Shown piece after piece: positions 45,598 to 55,197 of a DNA stretch of 64,000 nucleotides. The stretch is from Actinomycetales bacterium (GTDB lineage Bacteria > Actinomycetota > Actinomycetes > Actinomycetales > Dermatophilaceae), in the NCBI GenBank assembly GCA_016715285.1, contig JADKAO010000001.1:310001-374000 (forward strand), read 5' to 3'. Both the position numbers and the translations under genes were made by a program. Numbering within the stretch: the stretch's first letter is position 1; each line of letters starts with the position of its first letter. The notes beneath the pieces were generated by a model, which saw only the letters and a program-made list of their open reading frames with translations, made no database searches and was not told where the DNA came from.

Positions 45598-48291
45598 ATG
45601 TCCTCGACGTCTCTTGCGCAGACTGGGAGCTTGACGTTGCGTCCGCTCGGCTACCCCGTGGAGTGGGAAGCCGATGTCGTCCTGAGGGATGGATCGGTCG
45701 CGCACGTGAGACCGATCACGCCCGCCGACGGTGCCGCCATGCGCACCTTCCATGCGGGTCAGTCCGAGGAGTCCATCTACTTGCGCTTCTTTGCGCCGCT
45801 GCGTGAGCTGTCCGACAAGGACATTCACCGGTTCACCGTCGTCGACTATGACGAGCGGGTCGCGCTCGTCGTCACCTTGCGGGACGACATCATCGGGATC
45901 GGCCGATACGACAAGGTTGACGCCTCCACCGCAGAAGTCGCCTTCAACATCTCAGATCACTACCACGGCAAGGGAATTGGCTCGATCCTGCTCGAACACC
46001 TGGCGGCCATCGGGTTCGAAGCCGGGGTGACGAAGTTCGTCGCCGAGGTGCTGCCCCAGAACCGCAAGATGATCAACGTCTTCAAAGAAGCTGGTTATGG
46101 GGTCAAGCACCGGCTCGAAGACGGCGTGATTTCGTTGTCCTTCGACATCACCCCGACCGCGAAGTCGCTCACGGTGCGCTATGCACGCGAGCACCGCGCC
46201 GAGTCGTCCAGCGTGCGGGGGATCCTCACGCCACGCTCCGTCGCTGTGGTCGGTGCCAGTCGCCGGCCGCACTCGATCGGGCAGACGCTGCTGCGCAACA
46301 TCCTCGAGGGCGGCTTCACCGGCGAGGTGTATGCCGTCAACCCCTCCGCAACTGAGGTGCTCGGCCTGCCGACCTACCACAGCGTGAGCGAGATCCCTGG
46401 AGAGGTTGACCTCGCGGTCATCGCGGCACCGGCAGAGCACATCCTGGAGATCGTCGACGACTGCGCCGTCAAGGGCGTCCGTGCGTTGCTGATCACCTCG
46501 GCAGGCTTCGCCGAATCCGATGATGCCGGCCGCAAGCTCCAGACGCGGATGCGCAAACGTGCCCGTCGAGCTGGCATGCGCGTCATCGGGCCCAACTCCT
46601 TCGGGTTCATCAACAACGACCCTGCGGTGAGCTTGAACGCGTCATTGGCCCCGCAGGTCCCGCCGGCAGGTTCCCTCGGGCTCTTTGCCCAGAGCGGTGC
46701 ACTCGGGATCGCAGTCCTTGCATCGGTCGCTCGACGAGGGCTCGGCGTCTCGGTCTTCGCCTCCGCCGGCAACCGCGTCGATCTCTCGAGCAACGACTTG
46801 CTGCAGTACTGGATCGACGACGACGGCACCCATGCCGTGGGCCTCTACGTCGAGTCAATGGGTAACCCTCGCAAATTCTCGCGGATCGCGCGTCATCTGG
46901 CCATGACCAAGCCGGTCATCGTCGTGAAATCGGGCGAGGGGACCCTTCAGGTCGCTCCAGGTGTCGCGGGACGGCATACCCAGTTGGGTCAGGACGCGTT
47001 TGACGCGATGCTGCGCCAAGCTGGGGTGATTCGTGCCGAAAACCTCCACCAACTCTTTGACATCGCGCAGCTGGTCGCCTATCAGCCGCTGCCTGCCGGC
47101 AATCGGGTCGCCATTGTCACCAACTCTGCGGCGCTGTCGTCGTTGACTGCCCAGTCTGCGCGCAGCTGGCGGCTCGAGGTCACCCACGGACCCGTCTCGG
47201 TGTCACCCGAGGGGGCTGCGGAGGAGTTCACGACGGCGCTCCAGGCCGCCTTCGACGATCCGAATGTCGACTCGGTTCTGACCGCATTCGTCCCGCCGGT
47301 CTATACCGACGATGAGCACATCGCGACAGCCGTCCGAGACATTTCTGGCAAGTCCGAAAAGCCCTGTGCAGCAACATTTTTAGGGATGCGCGGGGTGACC
47401 GAGTCGCTCGCCATGCCCGAAGAAGGGGGACGCCGCCGGCGCGTCGTCCCGGCATACGGGCTGCCTGAAGATGCCGTCCGAGCACTGGCGGCAGCGACGC
47501 GTTATGGCGAGTGGCGGTCGCGGCAGCAAGGCGAGCCGGTCGACCCCACTGGCGTCGACGACGACGCGGCCGGAGCGATCATCGCCAGGGTCCTCGCCGC
47601 CAACCCGGACGGACGCGAACTCACCCCCAGCGAGCGCACGGAACTGCTCGCGGCATACGGGATCGACTTGTGGACAGCGGAGACGATCCACAGCGCCGAC
47701 GAAGCGGTCGAGGCGGCCGAACGCTGCGGCTACCCCGTGATCCTCAAGTCGCGATCGCCCGCGTTGCGCCACCAAGTGGGGCTCGGAGGAATCCGCGCGG
47801 ACTTGGTCAATGCAGACGCCGTGCGCCAGGCCTTCCAATCGCTCACCGATCGGCTTGGGTCCTTTGCGGGCGATCCCTTTGCGATCCAACGCATGTCTCC
47901 ACCGGGCGTGTCATGTGTGCTGCGCAGCGCCGAGGATCCGTTCTTCGGTCCGGTGGTGTCATTTTCGGTGGCCGGACCACCCACGGATTTGCTCGGGGAC
48001 ATTGGCCACCGAATCCCGCCCCTCACCGACGTGGACGTCGCCGACCTCGTCAACTCGGTCAAGGCCGCCCCTATGCTCACCGGTCACCGAGGCACCGTGC
48101 CGATCAAGATGGACGCACTCCACGACCTCATTGCACGGATCTCGGTCATGGCCGAACGGCATCCAGACCTCGCCCATGTGTCGCTGCAACCGGTCAACTG
48201 CTATGCCGGGGGAGTTGACGTCCTGGGTGCCGAGATCGTGGTTCATCCTGCGGTCAAGCGCAAGGACGCCAGCCGTCGCGCGCTGAGCTGA
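45598..48291 (+). CDS. GNAT acetyltransferase fused to acyl-CoA synthetase-like domains (Pat-type)
   Basis: An 897-residue fusion. The N-terminal GNAT domain (about residues 25-185) has the acetyl-CoA loop in HYHGKGIGSILLEHL. After it come a CoA-binding Rossmann domain (VAVVGASRRPHSIGQ), succinyl-CoA-ligase-like domains (LFAQSGALG) and an ATP-grasp domain (about 670-890). Lysine acetyltransferases of the Pat/PatA type share these parts; the GNAT domain is N-terminal, as in other actinobacterial forms. Likely acetylates proteins such as acyl-CoA synthetases; inference. Confidence 0.9.
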   Translation: MSSTSLAQTGSLTLRPLGYPVEWEADVVLRDGSVAHVRPITPADGAAMRTFHAGQSEESIYLRFFAPLRELSDKDIHRFTVVDYDERVALVVTLRDDIIGIGRYDKVDASTAEVAFNISDHYHGKGIGSILLEHLAAIGFEAGVTKFVAEVLPQNRKMINVFKEAGYGVKHRLEDGVISLSFDITPTAKSLTVRYAREHRAESSSVRGILTPRSVAVVGASRRPHSIGQTLLRNILEGGFTGEVYAVNPSATEVLGLPTYHSVSEIPGEVDLAVIAAPAEHILEIVDDCAVKGVRALLITSAGFAESDDAGRKLQTRMRKRARRAGMRVIGPNSFGFINNDPAVSLNASLAPQVPPAGSLGLFAQSGALGIAVLASVARRGLGVSVFASAGNRVDLSSNDLLQYWIDDDGTHAVGLYVESMGNPRKFSRIARHLAMTKPVIVVKSGEGTLQVAPGVAGRHTQLGQDAFDAMLRQAGVIRAENLHQLFDIAQLVAYQPLPAGNRVAIVTNSAALSSLTAQSARSWRLEVTHGPVSVSPEGAAEEFTTALQAAFDDPNVDSVLTAFVPPVYTDDEHIATAVRDISGKSEKPCAATFLGMRGVTESLAMPEEGGRRRRVVPAYGLPEDAVRALAAATRYGEWRSRQQGEPVDPTGVDDDAAGAIIARVLAANPDGRELTPSERTELLAAYGIDLWTAETIHSADEAVEAAERCGYPVILKSRSPALRHQVGLGGIRADLVNADAVRQAFQSLTDRLGSFAGDPFAIQRMSPPGVSCVLRSAEDPFFGPVVSFSVAGPPTDLLGDIGHRIPPLTDVDVADLVNSVKAAPMLTGHRGTVPIKMDALHDLIARISVMAERHPDLAHVSLQPVNCYAGGVDVLGAEIVVHPAVKRKDASRRALS

Positions 48292-48331
48292 TCCGCCGGC
48301 GCGGGCAGCAGGGGCGGCGCGGTGGGGAACA

Positions 48332-48928
48332 ATGGTCCCTATGCGTAAAGCTCCCCGAGACGTCCCCGGCATGGCCCTCCCCGCAGAAGTGCGGGCAGAA
48401 ATCCAGCGCGCGGGCTACTACCCTGCCCTCGTCGCGGACGTGGTGGGTGCTGCTGTCGGAGGGGACGCGGTGCAGGCATACCTCGTCCACCAAGAGACGA
48501 CCTTCGATCACGACTCCGTGCGTCGCCACATCACGGTTCTCGTCATGACGCCTGCGACGCTCGTCGTCGTCCATGCGGATGATCACGACGATCACGATCA
48601 CGCGGTCGCAACCGCCACGAGCGAGACCATCCCCCTGTCTGCGGTCCGTGGAGTCATGGTGACCCATGTCGTCGCCGCACCGGACGCGTATGTGCCGGGC
48701 ACCCTGGGCCGGGAGATCACGTTGACACTCGGTTGGGGTACGGTCAGTCGCCTCGATGTCATCCCAGCCTCGTGCGGCGACCCGCAATGCGATGCCGATC
48801 ACGGGTTCGAAGGGTCGATTTCGGCCGACGACATCTCGTTGCGGATCAGCTCCGACGCCGACGGTGAGGCCGCACTCACGCGCGCCATCCACTTTGCGCG
48901 CACCTTGTCCGCCACGATCGGTCGGTGA
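48332..48928 (+). CDS. DUF5998 family protein
   Basis: A 198-residue actinobacterial protein with TFDHDSVRRHITVLVMTPATLVVVH followed by a His/Asp-rich loop (residues 81-90), a second beta-rich half (LGREITLTLGWG) and SCGDPQCDADHG. Function unknown. ATG 48332 has GGTGGGG just upstream; ATG 48341 is possible. Overlaps the next gene (GTGA), as in relatives where it precedes a phosphodiesterase. Confidence 0.82.
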   Translation: MVPMRKAPRDVPGMALPAEVRAEIQRAGYYPALVADVVGAAVGGDAVQAYLVHQETTFDHDSVRRHITVLVMTPATLVVVHADDHDDHDHAVATATSETIPLSAVRGVMVTHVVAAPDAYVPGTLGREITLTLGWGTVSRLDVIPASCGDPQCDADHGFEGSISADDISLRISSDADGEAALTRAIHFARTLSATIGR

Positions 48929-50124
48929 CCGTGGCTCCGGCAGCCGCCAGCGGGGTCCGTATGCCGTGGAGCGAGCCGCCGCTCGGCCCCGACCGCGCAC
49001 GGGGACGGCATACCCTCGCAGACGTCTTGCCGAGCGTGTTGGCCGCCCTCGGCGCGCCCGACCCCCTCCGTTCAGCGGCAATCACCTTCCAGTCGTCACG
49101 GCGGGCGGTCGTCGTCCTTGTCGACGGCTTGGGCGACGAGTTGCTCCGGCGCCGCGCGGGCCATGCTCCATTCCTGCGAGGTGCGCTTGCCGCTCCGTCC
49201 GCAACGACCACGCTGACCTGCGGCTTCCCGAGCACGACCGCGACGTCGATGGGTTCTCTTGGCACTGGCGAGCTTCCCGGTGTGCACGGGATGGTGGGCT
49301 TCCAGATGCTCGACCCGGAGCGCGACGTCGTGTTTAACGGTCTCTCGTGGGAAAACGGTCCCGAACCTCGCCGTTGGCAGCCGCTGCGGACCGTGTTCGA
49401 ACGTGCTGAAGCGGCCGGTGTGGCGGTAACACGCATCGGACCCGGGTTCTTCGACGGGTCCGGGCTGACCATCGCCGCGCTACGCGGCGGGAGCTTCAGG
49501 GCCGCGCAGGGACTCGCAGCCGGCGTCGATGCAGCCCTCGCTGCCTGTCGTGCAGCCACTCGATCCTTGGTCTACCTCTACTGGGGGGACCTGGACAAGA
49601 TCGGCCACGTCCACGGCGCGTCCTCGTGGCAGTGGGGTGACGAACTCGAGGCTATCGACGCCGAAATCGCGCGACTCGTCGCCAGCGTGCCGCCCGACAC
49701 GGCGGTGTACCTCACGGCGGATCACGGAATGGTCGATGTCCCGCTTGCAAGCCGGATCGATCTGGCTGCCGAGCCTGACCTCCGTGCTGGAGTGCGGCAC
49801 GTGTCTGGGGAGCCCCGAGCCCTGGGGTTGCATTGCGAACCGGGTGCTGCCGAGGACGCGGCGCAGGCCTGGCAGGAGCGCCTGGGAAGTCGAGCAATCA
49901 TCGAAACCCTTTGCACTGCAACGGGTCTCGGGCGTTACGGTGAGGTGAGTGAGCGGATCCTCCCGCGGCTGCCGGACCTGCTGGTCCTGTGTGACCCCAC
50001 GGTGGCGGTCGTCAACTCGGCGATGATGCGGCCGGCGGCCCTTGCTCTCCTGGGGCTGCACGGCTCCGTCACGGCCGACGAGACGCTGATCCCGCTGTTT
50101 CACTGGCCCGCTCGGGTCGCGTAA
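48925..50124 (+). CDS. Alkaline-phosphatase-superfamily phosphodiesterase
   Basis: A 399-residue enzyme of the nucleotide pyrophosphatase/phosphodiesterase family. VVVLVDGLGDELL carries the first metal aspartate; TTATSMGSLGTGELPGVHGMVG contains the catalytic threonine; WGDLDKIGHVHG and TADHGMVDV supply the other metal ligands. Cytoplasmic (no signal peptide). Substrate unknown. Translationally coupled to DUF5998, 11 bases from tdk. Confidence 0.9.
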   Translation: MTVAPAAASGVRMPWSEPPLGPDRARGRHTLADVLPSVLAALGAPDPLRSAAITFQSSRRAVVVLVDGLGDELLRRRAGHAPFLRGALAAPSATTTLTCGFPSTTATSMGSLGTGELPGVHGMVGFQMLDPERDVVFNGLSWENGPEPRRWQPLRTVFERAEAAGVAVTRIGPGFFDGSGLTIAALRGGSFRAAQGLAAGVDAALAACRAATRSLVYLYWGDLDKIGHVHGASSWQWGDELEAIDAEIARLVASVPPDTAVYLTADHGMVDVPLASRIDLAAEPDLRAGVRHVSGEPRALGLHCEPGAAEDAAQAWQERLGSRAIIETLCTATGLGRYGEVSERILPRLPDLLVLCDPTVAVVNSAMMRPAALALLGLHGSVTADETLIPLFHWPARVA

Positions 50125-50135
50125 GGTCCCCGGAC

Positions 50136-50795
50136 GTGGCCGAACTGCTCTTCTTCTCAGGGACGATGGATTCGGGCAAGTCGACCCTGGCCCTCCAGAT
50201 GGAGCACAACCATCGCGCGCGGGGCAAGGCTGGCGTGATCTACACCAAGTTTGATCGCGCCGGAGAGGCGGTCGTGTCGTCTCGGCTTGGTCTCTCCCGC
50301 AAGGCCCGCGAAGTCACCGACACCCTCAACTTCTGGGAGGACGTCGTGGGGCTGCAGACGCTTGGGGACCGAGTCGACTTCCTGGTTTGTGACGAGGCGC
50401 AGTTCTACACCCCAGAACAAATCGAACAGTTGGCGCGGCTCGTCGATGACATGGACATCGACGTCTTCGCGTTTGGGATCAGCGCCGACTTCCGCACCCA
50501 GCTCTTTCCCGGTTCCAAGCGGCTCATCGAAATCGCTGATCGGGTCCATGTGCTCCAAGTGGAAGCGCTGTGCTGGTGCGGTCAGCGAGCGATTCACAAC
50601 GCCCGCCTCGTTGACGGGGTCATGGTCGTCGAAGGGGACCAGGTCGTCGTCGGTGACACTCGCCCGGCGGGGGCGGGAGACGTGGAGTACGAAGTCCTTT
50701 GCAGGCGTCACTACAGCCGGCGAATGACGTCGTATGCCGCCCGCGCAGCCGCGCTCTCGCCGGATGTCCTGCCCTTTGGGGACGCTCCCGCCTAG
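50136..50795 (+). CDS. tdk: Thymidine kinase
   Basis: Salvages thymidine to dTMP with ATP. The 219-residue protein has the P-loop SGTMDSGKST (residues 8-17), the VCDEAQF catalytic region, the lasso loop (VHVLQVEALCWCGQRAIHNAR) and zinc-ligand cysteines in CWCG and LCRRHY. Its stop overlaps the convergent sepH stop by four bases. Confidence 0.96.
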   Translation: MAELLFFSGTMDSGKSTLALQMEHNHRARGKAGVIYTKFDRAGEAVVSSRLGLSRKAREVTDTLNFWEDVVGLQTLGDRVDFLVCDEAQFYTPEQIEQLARLVDDMDIDVFAFGISADFRTQLFPGSKRLIEIADRVHVLQVEALCWCGQRAIHNARLVDGVMVVEGDQVVVGDTRPAGAGDVEYEVLCRRHYSRRMTSYAARAAALSPDVLPFGDAPA

Positions 50796-51895
50796 GGCAG
50801 GTCGTCCGGGTCCGAACCCTTGGGCGGCCCGAAAACGTGGACGTCCCACGCCTGTCGCAGTCGCTCTTGTTGCCGTGCTGATCGGAGGGCATGCCGGCGG
50901 CGCGATGATCGGGTGTCTCTGAGCAGCTCGTCGTTGGGCGACGAGTGACCCAGGTCTGGGGACGACTCCGTCTGGTCGGGGACCTGCTCCGGTGCAGTAG
51001 GCGGCCCGGTGGAAGGGGACGGCCGGTCGTGCTCGCCTTGGGGCGTTCCGCCGCTGACAGCCTCGTCAACCGACTGGGTACCGGCGCTATGGGACTCTTC
51101 CGGCGCGTTGTGAGGGTCGCCAGCCAGGTCGCCGAGGAGAGGCAGCACGACTGCTTCAGCTGCCGGGCGGAGCGACGCAGAGCGCCGAATCCGCGCACCT
51201 GACGACTCTCGCATCGACGCGGCGAGGTCCACGGTGGTGCTGCTCGGACGGGTCCGACGTGACGTGATGCCCCCTTCAGCCTCAACGTCATAGACCGGAA
51301 CTGCCTTGCGAGCAGCATCCGGGTCGCTCACCGGAGCGTCCTCAGTCAGCCAGCGGGCCTCGTCGTCCCGAGGCACCAGCGTGCGCGCGCGCACGTCGTA
51401 GGACCACGTGGCGACGCGATCCCGTCCACCCGCGACGAAGCTCGCGGTGACCATCCAGTCAGGCCCATCCTTGCGCCAGGCATCCCAGTCGAGCGTGTCG
51501 GCGGAGACATCCCGAGCTGCGAGACGCTCGGCGACCCGCTCACCAAGAGGCAGTGAGCCGCTGCGGGAGCGAGTGGTCGTCGCGCGGGCCAGGCTGGCGA
51601 TGTATTCCCGCTCCGCGAGGATTGGACCTTCATATTTCGCGAGCTTCTCCAGCGTCCAGCCCGCCCGGGTAGCGACCTCTGCCGACGGCATACCGGAGCG
51701 AATCAGCGCCTGGACGTCCCGCGGGCGCAGTCCGCCGTCAATTTGAATCTGGAGCTGGCCCAGCCGCGGGCGGTCTCGCCGGGCAGCCGCGCGGAGGGCT
51801 TCATCGAGGGGGAGACGATAGCGATCGCCGTCACGGCTGACCAGGATAAGGTGCCCGCCGTCGTCCTGGACACCGATGAGGCGCAGATCTTGCAT
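50792..51895 (-). CDS. sepH: Septation protein SepH
   Basis: Actinobacterial cell-division protein that stimulates FtsZ assembly. The 367-residue sequence has the DUF3071 N-terminal domain (about 1-165; MQDLRLIGVQDDG, with a helix-turn-helix-like GMPSAEVATRAGWTLEKLAKYEGPILAERE), then a long low-complexity Ser/Pro/Glu-rich C-terminal region and a final conserved patch, all as expected. Confidence 0.93.
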   Translation of the reverse strand: MQDLRLIGVQDDGGHLILVSRDGDRYRLPLDEALRAAARRDRPRLGQLQIQIDGGLRPRDVQALIRSGMPSAEVATRAGWTLEKLAKYEGPILAEREYIASLARATTTRSRSGSLPLGERVAERLAARDVSADTLDWDAWRKDGPDWMVTASFVAGGRDRVATWSYDVRARTLVPRDDEARWLTEDAPVSDPDAARKAVPVYDVEAEGGITSRRTRPSSTTVDLAASMRESSGARIRRSASLRPAAEAVVLPLLGDLAGDPHNAPEESHSAGTQSVDEAVSGGTPQGEHDRPSPSTGPPTAPEQVPDQTESSPDLGHSSPNDELLRDTRSSRRRHALRSARQQERLRQAWDVHVFGPPKGSDPDDLP

Positions 51896-52045
51896 CGTCG
51901 GTCACTCCTATCCGGTCAGCCACGTCGGCCCGACTCTCTCACCCGGACCGGGCTCACCCAAGCGGCCACGCCGCGAGTCTCCGATGCGGGTAGCGTGGGC
52001 GCGCCGACCGTAATGCGGCCACAAGGCAGTGAAGGGTCAAGCTGG

Positions 52046-52963
52046 ATGCAGACGAACCAACCGGGAACACCGGGCATCGACATCGACATCGACATCGAGT
52101 CGGCCCGTGAGCTGGAGACCATCGCGGTGGCCGCCGCGGTCGCGGCTGGACGCTTGATCCATGACGAGCGGCCAGCCCAGCTCACGACCGCATCGACCAA
52201 GACTTCCGACACCGATGTGGTGACGATCATGGACACGAGGGCGGAAGCCCTCCTGGGCGATTTCCTCCGGGCCGCGCGGCCCGGAGATGGTTTCTATGGT
52301 GAGGAAGGCGCCCCGGTGGCGTCAGCGACGGGCATCACATGGGTGGTCGACCCCGTGGATGGCACCGTCAACTACCTCTACGGCGTACCCATGTATGCCG
52401 TGTCTGTGGCCGCAGTGGTGGGGGAACCTGACCGCTCCGGGGAGTGGACTCCGGTTGCTGGGGCGGTGTGCGCGCCCGGCCTGGACACGGTGTGGAGCGC
52501 GGCGCGCGGGGGAGGGGCACGGCGACGGACCATGCAAGCCGGCCTGAGCGGCTCCCCCGGAGAGACCGTGCACGTCGGCCGCTGTGCCGACCTTGCGATG
52601 GCTCTCGTAGGGACCGGGTTCGCGTATCTCGCCGAGGAGCGCGCTCGGCAGGGGCGCGTCCTGGCCAGCTTGCTGCCGAGCATTCGAGACATCAGACGAC
52701 TGGGGAGCGCGGCGATTGACCTGTGCCTCATCGCGGACGGGCGTCTGGATGCCTACTTCGAGGCTGGGCTTCGCCCGTGGGATGTGGCTGCCGGCTGGCT
52801 GATGATCGCTGAAGCCGGCGGCCGAGTGGTCGGGCCGCGCGGTGCCGGTCCCGATCGGACGTTGACTTTGGCCGGTAATCTGACCCTTGTCTCCGACCTC
52901 CTCAAGCGGGTGGATCCGGACCTCGTGAGCGACGACACACCCCGAAATTCGGACACCGAATAG
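52046..52963 (+). CDS. suhB: Inositol monophosphatase family protein
   Basis: A 305-residue magnesium-dependent phosphatase: GEEGAP (metal Glu), WVVDPVDGTVNYLYG (metal Asp residues), and PWDVAAGWLMIAEAGG near the C-terminus. Counterpart of M. tuberculosis Rv2701c by position. The ATG 52046 has GAAGGG upstream. A run of alternating Asp-Ile codons follows the start. Substrate may be inositol phosphate or another sugar phosphate. Confidence 0.92.
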   Translation: MQTNQPGTPGIDIDIDIESARELETIAVAAAVAAGRLIHDERPAQLTTASTKTSDTDVVTIMDTRAEALLGDFLRAARPGDGFYGEEGAPVASATGITWVVDPVDGTVNYLYGVPMYAVSVAAVVGEPDRSGEWTPVAGAVCAPGLDTVWSAARGGGARRRTMQAGLSGSPGETVHVGRCADLAMALVGTGFAYLAEERARQGRVLASLLPSIRDIRRLGSAAIDLCLIADGRLDAYFEAGLRPWDVAAGWLMIAEAGGRVVGPRGAGPDRTLTLAGNLTLVSDLLKRVDPDLVSDDTPRNSDTE

Positions 52964-53156
52964 CGCTCTGGCCGCAGGTAAGGCACAATCCGCCGCGCAG
53001 GCACGTTTGGTGCTGAGCTTGCACCAGGCCCGTTGAGAGCTCGTCAGGGCATAGTTAGCGGCTCGGTGGTGTTCTGCGGGTCACTGCGCGTTTCATCGAG
53101 GCACTGCGGTGTTGATTTGGCTCACTGCGACAGTTAGTGGAGGAGAACGACAGCAC
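52964..53156. other. Intergenic region upstream of DUF4193
   Basis: A 193-base gap between two plus-strand genes. A weak 6-bp hairpin (ATTCGG/CCGAAT) overlaps the phosphatase stop. A GGAGGAG Shine-Dalgarno sequence lies just before 53157. No clear promoter hexamers were found. Confidence 0.4.
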
Positions 53157-53453
53157 ATGGCGACCGATTACGATGCGCCGCGCAAGACCGACGATGATCT
53201 TTCGGAGGATTCGCTCGAAGAACTCAAGGCCCGGCGGGTCGACAAGTCCGCATCAGCTGTTGACGTCGACGAGGCCGAGACCGCCGAAGGCTTCGAGTTG
53301 CCTGGAGCCGACCTGTCGGGAGAGGAACTCTCGGTCACGGTCATCCCGCGCCAGGCCGACGAGTTCACGTGTTCCCGCTGCTTCCTCGTGCGCCACCGCA
53401 GCCAGCTGGCGAAGGAGTCTGGTGGGCAGGCGGTGTGTCGGGACTGCGCTTGA
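53157..53453 (+). CDS. DUF4193 family protein
   Basis: A 98-residue acidic protein with the actinobacterial DUF4193 signature: MATDYDAPRKTDDDLSEDSLEELKAR at the N-terminus and a C-terminal zinc ribbon (CSRC...CRDC). Corresponds to Rv2699c. Function unknown. Good GGAGGAG ribosome-binding site. Its stop overlaps a possible TTG start of dut. Confidence 0.93.
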   Translation: MATDYDAPRKTDDDLSEDSLEELKARRVDKSASAVDVDEAETAEGFELPGADLSGEELSVTVIPRQADEFTCSRCFLVRHRSQLAKESGGQAVCRDCA

Positions 53454-53491
53454 GCAGCGAGGCGGCCACCCCGGATCGCAAACCCACCGCG

Positions 53492-54013
53492 ATGGCGGTG
53501 CTGGTCCGCCGGCTCGATGAGGGCCTGCCGCTCCCGGCATACGCACGCGTTGGGGATGCCGGGCTCGATCTCTATGCCGTGCGCTCCCTGACGCTGTTGC
53601 CAGGCGAACGCGCCTTGGTGGGCACGGGTATCGCCCTCGCCCTGCCGGATGGTTATGCCGCGTTTACTCACCCCCGATCCGGGCTCGCCGCCCGTCACGG
53701 GGTCACGATCGTTAACGCTCCCGGGACGGTTGACGCGGGCTACCGCGGCGAGATCATGGTCAACCTCATCAATCTTGATCCCACCCAAGCGTTCGTCGTC
53801 GAGCGAGGCGATCGGATCGCCCAACTCGTGGTGCAACGGGTCGAGCAGGTGGCTCTGCTGGTCGCCGATTCGCTCCCGGACAGTGACCGGGGGGAGACTG
53901 GACACGGCGCCAGTGGGGGATTCGCTGGAGCTGCAGACACTCGGCTTGCCCATGGTCGACAGGTTGGAACGGTTGAACTGGCCGGACTGGTCGAGCCAAC
54001 GATCGAAGGATGA
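53492..54013 (+). CDS. dut: dUTP diphosphatase
   Basis: Hydrolyses dUTP to dUMP, keeping uracil out of DNA. The 173-residue protein contains the trimeric dUTPase motifs DAGLDLYA, HPRSGLAARHGVTIVNAPGTVDAGYRGEI and the C-terminal P-loop-like RGETGHGASGGF. The start is uncertain: ATG 53492 is taken, but TTG 53450, overlapping the DUF4193 stop, would add 14 residues. Confidence 0.94.
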   Translation: MAVLVRRLDEGLPLPAYARVGDAGLDLYAVRSLTLLPGERALVGTGIALALPDGYAAFTHPRSGLAARHGVTIVNAPGTVDAGYRGEIMVNLINLDPTQAFVVERGDRIAQLVVQRVEQVALLVADSLPDSDRGETGHGASGGFAGAADTRLAHGRQVGTVELAGLVEPTIEG

Positions 54014-54819
54014 CGCACGTGGCACTGTTTGGACGCCGTCGCTCGGCAAGGTCGGACACGCAGGAATCTCCAGGTAAGACCGGCGCCATCGACGTCGTGA
54101 CAGCTGGCGACGCAGCTGATGTGGCTGCGGCGACCGAGACGGCCGCGGCGGCTGGAGCAGGTGCCGCGGTTGACGACGTCCACGTACCGGAAGCGCCGTT
54201 TAGCCGCTTTCGTGGTCCCTTTGACAGTAGTGAAGTCACGGCTGGCGAAGACTGGGTGGACTTCGGAGCAATCTGGTTGCCACGCACCGAAGCTATCGAA
54301 GTGCGCCTTGAGATCGATCAGACCACCGATACCATCACCGGCATCCACCTGGTCCACAAAGGCTCAACAGCACAACTACAGGCGTATGCCGCACCGCGCA
54401 CCTTCGGGCTATGGCCGGACATCCGCGGCGAGATTGCGGACGGTGTCGTTGCCCAGGGTGGTCAGGCGGAGGTGGTCGACGGCATCTTGGGCAAGGAGCT
54501 CAAGGTGGCACTCCCGGACGGCAGTGTGATGCGGCTGCACGGGGTGGACGGTCCCCGATGGTTCTTGAGGGCTGTCGTCCACGGCCCAGCGGCGACCGAT
54601 GACACCGCCGCCGTGACCTTGCTGGAGCTCGTGCGAGGCGTTGCCATCGACCGTGGTACGGACGCTCGTCCGCCGCGCGAGGTGCTCCCCTTGCGGCTGC
54701 CGCCGGAGGCGCAGCAGGTCAACGACGACGCCACAGATTCCGTTGCAGGCACGTCTCAGCGCACCGAGGACGACCTACGCCCATTTGAGCGTGGCCCTGA
54801 GATCACTGAGGTGCGTTGA
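54010..54819 (+). CDS. DUF3710 family protein
   Basis: A 269-residue protein of the DUF3710 family (Rv2696c). An Ala-rich N-terminus precedes the conserved core (FDSSEV...DWVDFGAIWLPRT, VHKGSTAQLQAYAAPRTFGLWPDIR). Acidic tail. Coupled to dut by ATGA and directly abutting the next gene, so part of one operon. Function unknown. Confidence 0.9.
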   Translation: MTHVALFGRRRSARSDTQESPGKTGAIDVVTAGDAADVAAATETAAAAGAGAAVDDVHVPEAPFSRFRGPFDSSEVTAGEDWVDFGAIWLPRTEAIEVRLEIDQTTDTITGIHLVHKGSTAQLQAYAAPRTFGLWPDIRGEIADGVVAQGGQAEVVDGILGKELKVALPDGSVMRLHGVDGPRWFLRAVVHGPAATDDTAAVTLLELVRGVAIDRGTDARPPREVLPLRLPPEAQQVNDDATDSVAGTSQRTEDDLRPFERGPEITEVR

Positions 54820-55197
54820 ATGGCCAGCTTTTGGCGACGTCTCCGGGGGGCCCTCAGTGGGCTGAGCGCTACCACGAGTGAGGTGGAGGCCAAAGAATTT
54901 GCGGTAAAGACCTTGCGTCCCGGCGGCACCCCGATCGCCGAAGTCAAGGACCGTGAGCCGACCGTCGTGTACGGCGAGGTGCGCTCGGTGGCGCTGCGTC
55001 CGCAAGTGCAGGTGCCCGCGCTCGTCGTTGAAATCGCCGATGGCACTCGGCCAATGCACGTGGTGTGGCTCGGTCGCCGCCACATCGCCGGTATCGAACC
55101 CGGTGTGCTGCTGCGGGTCAGTGGACGTGCGACCTTGCAGCGAGGCATCGCCACGATCTTCAACCCGTCCTACGACATCATTCCGCGGCATGGCTGA
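54820..55197 (+). CDS. OB-fold nucleic-acid-binding protein
   Basis: A 125-residue single OB-fold (about residues 45-120; IAEVKDREPTVVYGEVRSVAL, ADGTRPMHVVWLGRRHIAGIEPG), similar to Rv2694c, with a short helical N-terminus. Probably binds nucleic acid; inference from the fold. It begins right after the DUF3710 stop and overlaps the next gene by eight bases. Confidence 0.87.
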   Translation: MASFWRRLRGALSGLSATTSEVEAKEFAVKTLRPGGTPIAEVKDREPTVVYGEVRSVALRPQVQVPALVVEIADGTRPMHVVWLGRRHIAGIEPGVLLRVSGRATLQRGIATIFNPSYDIIPRHG

